NCBI RefSeq assembly: GCF_043641665.1
Contig: NC_092193.1
Coordinates: forward strand, 461,501-525,500
Length of the DNA stretch: 64,000 bases
Origin: Enoplosus armatus
Taxonomy: Eukaryota; Chordata; Actinopteri; Centrarchiformes; Enoplosidae
Reading direction: 5' to 3'
Shown: piece by piece, positions 34,901-45,700 of the stretch
Layout: every line of letters starts with the position of its first letter
Numbering within the stretch: the stretch's first letter is position 1
Program-made: the position numbers and the translations under genes
Notes under the pieces: generated by a model
Seen by the model: the letters and a program-made list of their open reading frames with translations, nothing else
Told to the model about the DNA's origin: nothing
Database searches by the model: none

Positions 34901-36028
34901 ATGTCTGAAGACATTTAAAAGCTGCTAAACAAAGAGAAAAGTCTGCAACAATAACCAAAACCAGAGGCACTTTTCTGTTACTGTTTAAAAATGGTTCCAT
35001 TCATTTTCTTTGAGTCTGAATGTCAATTTGTATATAAAGGACTTTGATGATTTCCACATTACTAAATGATCTTGAAACTGATCGTTGCTTTTATATTGAA
35101 GATCACCTGATTTTTCTGTTGCATTCAGCTAAGTTCTTTAAGAAATACAAAACTCTTAAATTTTAGTTTAAAGCAGCAGCACCTATTACGCTCATTTCCA
35201 GCTCTATATTTTCATTTAGTGATTCCACTAGAGCAGCTTTGCATCATTCACAGTTCAAAAAAGTCCTTCTTCATCTTATTGTGGCCCTTCATGCAGCCCC
35301 TCAGTTCACCCTCTGTCTGACACAAGCCGTTTGAGCTCCTGTCTCTTTAAAGGCCCCCCTCCCAAAGGCCCACTTTCTTCTGATTGGCCGGCCAAGTTCT
35401 GGAAGTCTTTGGAAGAATTTCCAAAGACAAACTGTAAACCTAACGTTCCTAAGCAACGCTGACATAAACATCTGGTCTGAGCCTGGACATCCGTGCCTAT
35501 CTGACATCAGACAGACACAGCGGTTGAAAAAACTGAACAGAGTTTTTGGAGTTCATTATTTAGAACATTTAGTATGAATATCCGACACTGTAACATTATA
35601 TATATGACAGAAAATAAGGAAAAGCACAATAGTTCGTCTTGAACAGAGTGTTTACAGTTTGCTCTTTAACTTATCTCGCACTTAAAGTTTTACAGTTATT
35701 TATTGTTGACTTTTTATTATCTTGGAATGACGAGAACAAATATAGTGACAATAAAGTGGAATTGAATCATGTACGAGGTCAGAAACAAATGTATTGTTCC
35801 TGCAGTGGTCACAGTACTCCAAAGCTGATGAGGAAAAACAGCATCCGGCGGCCGCTGGGACTCGACAGACCCTCAGCAGCAGCAGCGGGGCCCTCAGCAG
35901 CTCCGCCTCATGGCTCCGCCAGCCTCCTACACCGCGTCCTGGCCAAGTCCAGGAGGAAGAGCTGCCCCCACCTCCCCCACCCTCCTCTGGACACCAGCTC
36001 CGTCAACACCGCTTTCCAGCCGGACTAA
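31617..36028 (+). CDS. vxn: Vexin-like protein with an SH3 domain, 5 exons
   Basis: Five exons join in frame to give 196 residues: 31617-31683, 32204-32241, 33715-33882, 34296-34390, 35806-36028 (stop TAA 36026-36028). The start MQQIYRQTDKQFEVYTTV resembles the vexin N-terminus I recall (MHQIY...EVFTTV), and the C-terminus (SRRKS...VNTAFQPD) resembles its KKKSE...TNSAFEAD ending. The gene also sits between adhfe1 and mybl1, the human VXN position. Exon 3 alone encodes a complete SH3 domain. The tail is basic and Ser/Pro-rich (TPKLMRKNSIRRP). Vexin promotes neuronal differentiation in vertebrate embryos and is usually described as having no known domain, so the SH3 is unexpected. The name rests on short terminal motifs plus synteny; the exon structure is well supported by phase and splice sites. 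Confidence 0.8.
31684..32203. repeat. vxn intron 1: (CA)n and (CTGT)n arrays
   Basis: The intron is largely simple sequence: (CA)n blocks at about 31692-31808, then about 340 bp of CTGT/CTTC-type repeats (31858-32200) that run directly into the exon 2 acceptor ctgtctgtctgtcag. The repeat therefore supplies the polypyrimidine tract. Open frames of 80-150 codons on both strands here are repeat artefacts. Confidence 0.9.
32310..32590. repeat. Short tandem and dispersed repeat in vxn intron 2
   Basis: Five or six copies of a ctggtttctgttgaact-type unit (32318-32405) are followed by aagatggcgacgaccaaaac and a cacaaaccaacgggggacgt stretch typical of a widespread teleost interspersed repeat. Confidence 0.6.
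33715..33882 (+). other. vxn: SH3-encoding exon of vxn
   Basis: One phase-0/phase-0 exon of 56 codons covers the whole SH3 fold. AVMQY stands in the ALYDY position, KELDLNQGDLIQV gives the RT-loop and diverging turn, ETWWFGRL holds the paired Trp of the n-Src/peptide groove, and GNEGYFPAACVEPL is the Gly-x-Phe-Pro-x-x-x-Val terminal strand. All core ligand-binding aromatic and Pro positions are present, so it should bind proline-rich peptides. The acceptor is gattgacag and the donor cag|gtaaca. Confidence 0.9.
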
Positions 36029-36179
36029 ACTGCGAGCTGCTGATCTGCAGCCAGTCCGTCTCTCAGGAACGAAGAAATGTAGTTTATTGATCTTCATATA
36101 TTTTTAATTATCTACTGACCTCAAACAGAAATACTAAAGACAAAAAAACATGTTACAGTGGAGTCACAAAAGCTCAGGT

Positions 36180-36965
36180 TTCACAGGTCATCGCAATCAG
36201 GTCCAAGTCACTGGGATGAAATCCCTCATCATTTTCGAGTCCCTGAGACACATTGAGTTGAAGTCATGCCCAAGGTGCTGACGTCATCTTTTAGTTGAGG
36301 GCATGAACGTGATGCCTCGTCAACTGTGCTCCTGAGACCACATCCGAGTGGAGTCTCATGCTTGCTGAGGTCACGTTCGAGTCACCAAAGTCACCTCCAA
36401 TTCGCTTAGTTCATGAAAGAGTCACCAAGGTAAAGTCCAAGTTACTAAGATCACTTCCAAGTTGCTGAAGTCACATCCAGGTCGCTGAGGTCCTATTTGA
36501 GACTTTGATAATGTGTTTCAGTCACTAAGGTCTAGTTCCAGTCAATGTGGTCATGTCCAAGTTGCCAAGATCATATCCAAGTTGACTAGGACAACAAGAT
36601 GATATTCGAGTCCAGGTCAAGTCCAAGTTGCCTGCTCAATTCTGAATCTCTGAGTTCACATCTGAGTCATGTCTGAGTCACTGAGGCCACGTTTGACTCA
36701 CCAAAGGCATGTCCGAGTCACCCAGGTCATTACATAATTGTCAAGATCAGGTCCTAGTTTTCAAGTTCAAGTCCCTGGTCAATTCCGAGTCCCAGAGATC
36801 ATGGTCACCCAGGTCATAGTCAAGTCACTGAGGTCATGTCCGAGTCAGGCCACAAGCCCGAGTGCTTGCTGAGGTCATGTTCAAGTTATGAGGTCATGTC
36901 TGAGTTACCAAGGTCAAGTCCAAGTCCCTCAGGTGAAGTCAGAGTTGAGTCTGAGGAGGATCTGA
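36180..36965. repeat. Degenerate array rich in AGGTCA, downstream of vxn
   Basis: Loose tandem repeat with a period near 20 bp built from gaggtcatgtccgagtcacc-like words. AGGTCA occurs at least nine times on the plus strand, several as CAAGGTCA or TGAGGTCA. It lies 150 bp after the vxn stop, possibly in its 3' UTR. Confidence 0.7.
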
Positions 36966-37840
36966 ACTGCTCCGCTTCGATCACAGCGATGGAGGAATTC
37001 TGTTTCATCTCGTCCAAGAAGCTTAAATCTCTGAATCTTTTTAAACTTCATGTGACGACAGAACGTCCCCGTGTGATCTCAGACAGATCAGACTACAGGT
37101 GTGAAACTGAATATAAAAGTATTCTTATTAACACTCAACAGTCGCGTTCAGTCACAGAAATGTATTGCACATCAGAAATCAGGGCTCCCACATGTCTGTC
37201 TTTACTTAACTATGTTAATTAAGGTTTTGTTTTTGTGCAGATTCACAAGTTTCATGTGCAAAACAATTTGAATAAAAGAATAAATAAATTCACTATAAAT
37301 AAGATTTCATTCAAACACAAAACAATAAATTACAATCAATATTCAGTCACATGCTACATAAAATCAATGACTTCTATTCTGATATTTGTGAGTTTTACTC
37401 TTCTTGTTTAAAAAAATTAAATGTAAAATTCAAATTCAGTTTGAGCAAAGTGCACATGTTTTAAATATAAAGTGTCTTCGTGTCAAAAACGTTCAGAGTT
37501 TTGAGAACATCCAGCAGCCAGATAAAGAAATAAATACACAAATAAAATAAGTAACACGGATAAACAAACATACATGTTTAAACAGGCATACAGTTAATTT
37601 CAAAATACATCTTCAGTAAAACTACAAATAATTAAAATGTTTGTTTTAATGTGTTTTCTGTTAACTGCTAAATCAATAAACATCAGTTATATAATAATAT
37701 AAACTGACTCTGCAGTCTGGAGACTGAAGAAAGATTTAAAATGCTGACTCATGATTCACATGTCGACCTGAAGCTTCTGGATAAAACATTAATACGTATA
37801 ATATTACTATAATATAATAAACAGGTCGGTCTCATATGAA

Positions 37841-37871
<31 letters not shown>

Positions 37872-39671
37872 ATGAGAAAGGCATCTCTGTCAAAAGTAAA
37901 TAAAGAAATAAAAAAGATGTTCTTGATGGATGACTCCAGTTTATTACAACTTCCTGTACAAACAAGGATTATTATTATTATTATTTATTTTTTATTATAT
38001 TTCTCTCAGTTTGACCTTGAGGAACTGATCATGTTAAAAAATGTCGTCTTCTTCATCAATAATGCTGCGTTCATGTTATATTGGACTTATTAGTTGTGTA
38101 GTAGTACTTATTATTAATACTTAGTATTAACCAGTTTCTGAAGTTCAATAAAAGCAAACAAACATGGACGCCTCGCATCGGCCTCACATCTGTTATACAG
38201 TGTGATTTAATGGATATCACAGTACTTGAACGCCACGTGACTTGTCGGAGGAGGTGGTGTCTGACCACTGAACCCATCGAGGGAGGAGAGCTCAGTCACT
38301 GTGCTGGTCACTGAGAGACAGGAAGGAGCAGCTGGAAATGTGATGCTACCCAGTGGACCGATCACAGTTGTTGTGGTCTGCGTCACCGCAACGTGTAGTC
38401 CCATTTCTGGGGAGGTGCAGGTCAGACCGTTTAAATATCAGCTTTAAAATGGATTTACAGTCGATTATACCATGAGGACATACAGAGAAACTTCACAACC
38501 ACTACATCTAACAGGAAAACTCTCAAGCGACGTCATGAGACGTCCACTTTAGATAAATGTCCACACTGTTGTCTCATGAATAAGTCTCCTGTTACAAAAC
38601 AAATCCAAAAGCAAATTGTTTAATTACGTCCTGGTTATGACGGTATTAGCCTGGCTAATATTATCTTAGGGGCTAACGTTAACGCTCAACTTACGTTGAA
38701 ATGGAAACGAGAGTAACGAGCAGTCTGAGAGTCCTGACACCTAACCTTACACAAGGGGAACAGGTACGCGAGCTAACATTACGCTCCATGGAAATAACGC
38801 TAACATCTCACGTTACATCCAACCTGTGATGGCTAGCGTCCATTAAACCAAAACAAGTCAACCTTATCAAGCTCGACACACCGTCATATGATCCAACAAA
38901 GGTTCTACTACTCTACTCTACTACTACTGTCAGAGATCCTCACCCCCCCCCAGAGGCCGCCTTCTTCAGTCTTGCACAGAAGCTTTCAAAAACTCATCGG
39001 ATCTACATGAATGACACAAATGACCGATTTTGGATTCAAAGCGTCGATGTTTGCCGAAAGTTGACCAGTTTGCATCCCTGCTTAATATTCTCCTACAATG
39101 AACATTGATCTCTGATCAGGTGTGTGTGGTTTAGGTAGCATTGGTGTTCAGCTCACACCTGGGATCTCATCTGAAGTGGATTAATGAAAATCATTTTTTT
39201 TTCTTTCTGTGAATTTGTAAATTCGTAAACTACCGTTTTTTTTAGTTTTAGCAGCTTTTTTATAACAGTCTTTATTGTTTTTATTTATTATATCTTGATT
39301 CTCTACTTATGTCTCTATTGCACTATCCTGTATGCTGCTGGAACAATGCAAATTTCCCTGCTGAGGGATCAATAAAGGATTATCTTATCTTATCTTATCT
39401 TTTTAAAGAGAGACCTGGTCTGGACAGACCTGATCACAGTCAGACCGGATCCAAAATGCAACAGGAACTCACCCGAACAGAGAGCAGCGTTTTCCTCAGC
39501 TTGTTCAGCAGACCAGAAATAGACCACCGCTGCTGAACTCAAATCCCTCCACTTATTAAATAACCTTCAGGGACAAAGAGCAGAGTCACATATTCAGGAT
39601 GTCATCCACTAACATGAACCTCTACTTGTAAACCAGGCCAGGCTGACTCACCAGCTGCCGACTGATGAGGA
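36966..39671. other. Convergent vxn/mybl1 intergenic region
   Basis: No gene seen. AT-rich. It holds a CTG/ATG microsatellite at about 37840-37873. At about 39250-39403 (plus orientation) there is a LINE 3' end with gagggatcaataaaggatta followed by a (TTATC)n tail. AATAAA signals for vxn may lie near 37271. Confidence 0.45.
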
Positions 39672-42399
39672 TCAGGGCTCCACGAAGAGTCGGGCCTGCT
39701 CCGTCAGACTCATCTGATCGTCTGTTTTCCCGAACATCACCACCTGTAAGTCACCGCTCAGCTGCCGACACAACAGGCATCATAACGTTCAAAGAGCTTC
39801 TCTCTGACTGACTGCAGCTTTACATCACAGAGGCCTTCTTCACCATCATCATCATCATCATCATCATCACAGGTTAGACAATTAAAATAAATGTGGAAGC
39901 ATCTCATTGAACACTGCTAATATCAGAGGATCAGTCTGCTATTCTTCAGTTTCCTTCTTGTCATTAAATCTCATGTTCAGACTCAAACCATCAACCTGTC
40001 AGTCCGTCTCTCAGTCCTGTCTCACTTCCTGTCTGTGTCTCTCAGCTCTCAGCCCATTGGTTCCTGCTGAAGACGTCAATCTTTAAAAACTCCTCACAGA
40101 TATATAGTTTCATGTTTCAAAAGGCTCAGTCATTCCCTCAAACAGCTGCTTGCTAGTTTTTATCAAACTAACAGCAGGAAATAGTGCATCTGTTGGGGAC
40201 TATTTTCTGCGGCGGGTGAATCCACATGTGGAGCTCTAGTGAGTGTTTGTGGCAGCAGGACAGTGTGTATGAGACTGAGTCCAGATAAACTACGGTGTGT
40301 GTTCATGGTGATGAAGGAACATGTCACCCAGTGACACAGTGAGGCTCACTGATGAGTTTTAATAATAATAATAATAATAATAAGAAGAAGAAGACGATAC
40401 AGCCACAACACTTGTTTGTAGAAACATTCACTGCTGCTTTGATCTGAACATGAGCTTTAATGATCAGAGGAGCCTGAGACACATAGTGTCCGTGTACAAA
40501 GACAGATCATTAAAATCCTCCATGTTCAGCTCTCAGAGTGTGGGTCCTCACCTCAAAGGGGTTCAGTCTGTATGCAGGACATTCAGGAGAGTGCAGGTAA
40601 CCGACTGGCTGCCGACACCACCACACCTCCATCTGTCCCTCCAACGGGAAGCAGCCAAACTCCTCACAGCCCTGCTGCTGGATGGAGCTGGACTCCCCCT
40701 GATCCTGTGAGACAGAGCTGGACTCTCTCTGGACCTGCTGCTGGATGGAGCTGGACTCCCCCTGATCCTGTGAGACAGAGCTGGACTCTCTCTGGACCTC
40801 TGAGGTGGACCTGGACTCTCCCTGTACCTGCAGGATGGAGCTCAGCAGACTCTCTCCCTGGACCTGGAGGACAGAAGTCCACATGAAGAGGGACTGTGAC
40901 GGGGGATCAGCTCTCTCAGATTCTTAGAGAGACGTGATGTGTGTGTTTATTATTTCAGGTGTTATGGGGGAGTGTAGGTCAGACCTCAGAGCTGCTGCTG
41001 GACTGTTGACTGTCAGGTTCAGCACGTCGCTCCTCAGACAGACAGACTGACACCTGAACCACAGACACATCAGAAACAGGATGATGACAGTTTGTGACGG
41101 CCTGATTATCAGTAGCGTCTCCTGTCACCTCGTCCCGGCTGCTGCTGCTGGTCTTCAGTGGTGTTGGTGTCTGAGGAGCCGACGTCCACAACGCTCTGAT
41201 ACTCTCAGCGATCTCTGAGGGCGTCCTGAAAACCAGCAGCTCAGTTCAGCTTCAGTTAACACTCACGTTTATTATCACAGTGTGTCTCAATGCACTTTAA
41301 CAAAGAAGAAGACAATTACTATTAATGATTAATACTTGTGAATATTATTACTCATTTATGTGAAATATATGAGTGTGACCCCCGCCCCCCCGGCCTACTG
41401 GGTGAGCTGCTTGTGGCTGCAGTGCAGACAGGAGTCCTGGCTGGTGTTGGTGGAGTGTTTGAGGGAACAGACGGGGGTGGAGGTGAGAGCTGGATGCTGT
41501 AACTTCAGATCCTCAACAGCACACAGACTGAAGAACTGAAGACAGACAGGCAGTCAGGCAGGCAGTCAGACAGTCAGACAGGCAGTCAGACAGACAGTCA
41601 GACAGACCGAAAGTCAGGCAGGCAGTCAGACAGTCAGGCAGGCAGGCAGACAGGCAGTCAGGCAGGCAGACAGACAGACAGGCAGGCAGGCAGGCAGACA
41701 GACAGGCAGTCAGACAGACAGACAGGCAGACAGTCAGACAGGCAGTCAGACAGGCATTCAGACAGACAGGCAGTCAGGCAGGCAGTCAGGCAGGCAGTCA
41801 GACAGTCAGACAGACAGTCAGACAGACCGAAAGTCAGGCAGGCAGTCAGACAGTCAGGCAGGCAGACAGACAGGCAGGCAGACAGACAGTCAGACAGACC
41901 GAAAGTCAGGCAGGCAGTCAGACAGTCAGGCAGGCAGACAGACAGGCAGTCAGGCAGGCAGACAGAGAGGCAGGCAGTCAGACAGACAGACCGAAAGTCA
42001 GGCAGGCAGTCAGACAGTCAGGCAGGCAGACAGACAGGCAGTCAGGCAGGCAGACAGACAGACAGGCAGACAGACAGGCAGTCAGACAGACAGACAGGCA
42101 GACAGTCAGACAGGCAGTCAGACAGGCATTCAGACAGACAGGCAGGCAGACAGGCAGTCAGGCAGGCAGTCAGACAGTCAGGCATACAGTCAGACAGACA
42201 GAAAGTCAGGCAGGCAGTCAGGCAGTCAGGCAGGCAGTCAGACAGTCAGGCAGACAGTCAGACAGACAGAAAGTCAGACAGACAGAAAGTCAGGCAGGCA
42301 GTCAGACAGTCAGGCAGACAGACAGGCAGTCAGGCAGGCAGGCAGACAGACAGGAAGGCAGACAGACAGGCAGTCAGGCAGACAGTCAGACAGGCAGGC

Positions 42400-42440
<41 letters not shown>

Positions 42441-42727
42441 GGCAGGCAGACAGACAGGCAGGCAGTCAGACAGACAGACAGGCAGACAGTCAGGCAGATA
42501 GTCAGACAGACAGAAAGCCAGGCAGGCAGTCAGACAGTCAGGCAGTCAGGCAGTCAGGCAGGCAGTCAGACAGTCAGGCAGACAGTCAGACAGACAGAAA
42601 GTCAGACAGACAGAAAGTCAGGCAGGCAGTCAGACAGTCAGGCAGACAGACAGGCAGTCAGGCAGGCAGGCAGACAGACAGGAAGGCAGACAGACAGGCA
42701 GTCAGGCAGACAGTCAGACAGGCAGGC

Positions 42728-42764
<37 letters not shown>

Positions 42765-45700
42765 GGCAGGCAGACAGACAGGCAGGCAGTCAGACAGACA
42801 GACAGGCAGACAGTCAGGCAGATAGTCAGACAGACAGAAAGCCAGGCAGGCAGTCAGACAGTCAGACAGTCAGACAGACAGACAGTCAGACAGACAGACA
42901 GACAGACAGACAGACAGGTGGACATATTAACAGTCTTGGATCAGGACAGTTTCTGTGTCTTTACCTCAGAGGGTGAGAAGCTCAGAGCTCTTAACATGTT
43001 GCTTCTGCTCCAGGAGGAGGTGGAGTCCATGAAGGAGGCTCCGCCCTCACTGTCCACCAGCTGCTCCTTCATACCTGCGACCTTCACACAACAACAGGCT
43101 GCTTTTACCTCAGTACATCAGGATGTGAAGTAAGACCAGCAGCTGCTGATAAAGTTACACAGGTATGTGTAAGTATGTAAGTATGTGAACAAAGCTGCTG
43201 CTTACATGAACATATTCAGCCCTCCATGTGTCCAGACCTCAGACTTCATAACAGTTTATGTTGTATTCAAACTTCATTCACAAAAACGCAGCATGCACAT
43301 TGTTTACATGCTTTCAATATTCCAGTTGAATCAAGTTGAAGACTCCACTCCAGTTTACTGATGAACCGGGCGTCTATTCACAACAAGACCTAATTTAGGC
43401 TAAAACATTGGTTTGCAAGTTGTTTGCTGGTACATATAAATAATAATCAAATAATCCATTAATCAATTAGCCCACATAAAATGAATCTGCAACTATTCTG
43501 ATGATGGATTTATCGTTAATCACTACGTTTAAGCAAAAATATCAAAACTGACTGATTTCAGCTTGTCTGATCTGCTGCTTCTTTAGGACAGAAACGAAAT
43601 ATTTCTTGAGTTCTGAACATAAAAACAAGCGTAATGAACATGTGACCTTGTTTGATTGTGATCACAATTTTCTCAATTGTGTAACATTTTATAGACTAAA
43701 CAATGAATCAAGACAATAATCTGCAAATTAACTGATATCATTAGTTGCAGCTGTAGTACTCAGTTATCATCTCAGAGAATAACTCTAATATTTTATCTAC
43801 ACGTTCGACTTTAAACGTCTGAAGGGACAAAAAGTGGACGTCAGACAAGATTTTACAGGTTCAAACATCAAAAACACGGTCCGTCCGTCTTATTTCAGTC
43901 GGTCATATTTTGAGGGCAGAATTACATTTCAGCAGCTGTAATTTTCAGTGAATCAGATGTTTGTTGTCTTACATAACTCAGATCAATAACTGACGGGTCG
44001 GTGGCGTCTCGGTACAGGCAGGTAGAGAGCGATGACGTCACTTCCTTTGGGCCTTGGCTCCAGGTCTCTGGGTTCTGTGATGAAGTCAGGTTTGATATTT
44101 AATTTTCATAATTTAGGTAGAAAACAAATTTAATAACTTGTAAAGACAGCAGTCTGATCCACTGAATAAAACAATCCATAGAAGTACCATGTAGTATATG
44201 TATTCTCTCCATGTATAATTACACAGTAATAATAAATCTATCAGACAACAGAAGACTGAATTCCAAAATAAAAGCCTCAGCTATTCCAACACATGAAATA
44301 AAAAGATGATGTACCGTCTCCATCAGCTCCACCGGCGCTGTCAGCTCACGCATGCTGAGAGAGGAGTCGTGACCTGAGGAGGCGGGGACACAGACGCCAC
44401 ACAGGTGGGCGTGGTTGATATGGTGTCCGCACATGCTCTGATCGCTGGAGGAGCAGCCAGACTCGTCCTTTACACTGGACAGACTGTCTGCCTGCTGGAG
44501 GACAGATTAACATTATGATCAGCATTTTTATTATCATGGATGGATGATGGGTGGATGTTGACCTTGGTGGGGATGGTGGCTTTGCTGGGGGGACCGCAGG
44601 TCCTGGATGCTGGTCTGGAGGAGGAGGAGCTGGAGGTGTTGGAAGAGGTGATGGAGGAGTTGTAGAGGTGTAGGACCTGCAGGTATCCCTCCTTCTCCAC
44701 CCTCCTTTTCAGGGTGGAGTTCCAGTGGTTTTTGATGGAGTTATCTGTCCTGAGAACAAAACACAGAAGCTGTTTCAGGCCTTGCAGAGGACAAGTGGAC
44801 GTCTGCCGCTCGGTCCAGTGTCTCAACAGCTAACCAACACGTCAAAACTGAGACCATTAATATTAGCATGATATTAAACGTTGCATTTAACATTAGCACA
44901 ATAGCATGAAAACGTGTTAACTCTTGAACCGCAGAATCGTATGACATCAACAACAACTGTGCACAAAGTTGCATTAAACTGCATTCAACTCTTTGCATAT
45001 GATTTGTTCACCTGCCTTAAATCCAACATACTTCCAAACAACGGATGATGATCCATTTCAAGGGACTAGCTCTTCACCTTCTGCTCCAGACATTTGACTT
45101 TCGTTTTGCCCGTCTGCTCTCTGTTGTATTTTACTCTTTTACTCTGGACTGCAGCCGCAACATTTTTTGTACAGGCTGCCGCTGCAGGGCGCACAGCAAC
45201 ATGACAGCTCCCCAAATGCAGAGCACAGTAAAGAGACTCTCTTTACATGCCTCTGCCCAAAAGTACAGCGCAAGGTGTGGAGGTCTGGCTAGAGACGGTT
45301 TAGAAAGTATCTGGTCTGGCTATGCCAGACGACCCCAAAAGTGAAGCCAAAACATCTTGATCACCCCCTGGTGGTTGGCTGTTAGTTCAGGAAGCACTTT
45401 GTGGAGCACACAATTTAAATGTCAATATCACAGTTGATCATGTTTATTCAATTGTGGGAAGCCAAAATCATGATTGAGACTAATAATGGATTAATTGTGC
45501 ACCCCATACAGACTGGTAGGACACCTGTTGCTGGTCTAGGTACCTGCCGGGCAGCAGCTTGGAGATGTCCGCCCAGCGGTTTCCCAGCAGCCTGTGGGCC
45601 TGACAGATGATGCGGTCCTCCTCCAGCGTCCAGCCGCTCTTCTTCACCATCGGGTTCAGATGGTTGTGCCAGCGCTCGCGGCACTGCTTCCCGTTACGAC

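Noticed and set aside
40510..40886. Plus-strand frame of 104 codons rich in Trp and Pro
   Set aside because: Shadow of mybl1 exon 40552-40893, which has a short internal coding repeat on the minus strand.
45285..45335. Inverted repeat gtctggctatgccagac as a possible transposon end or hairpin RNA
   Set aside because: Too short, with no partner end or target duplication found nearby.
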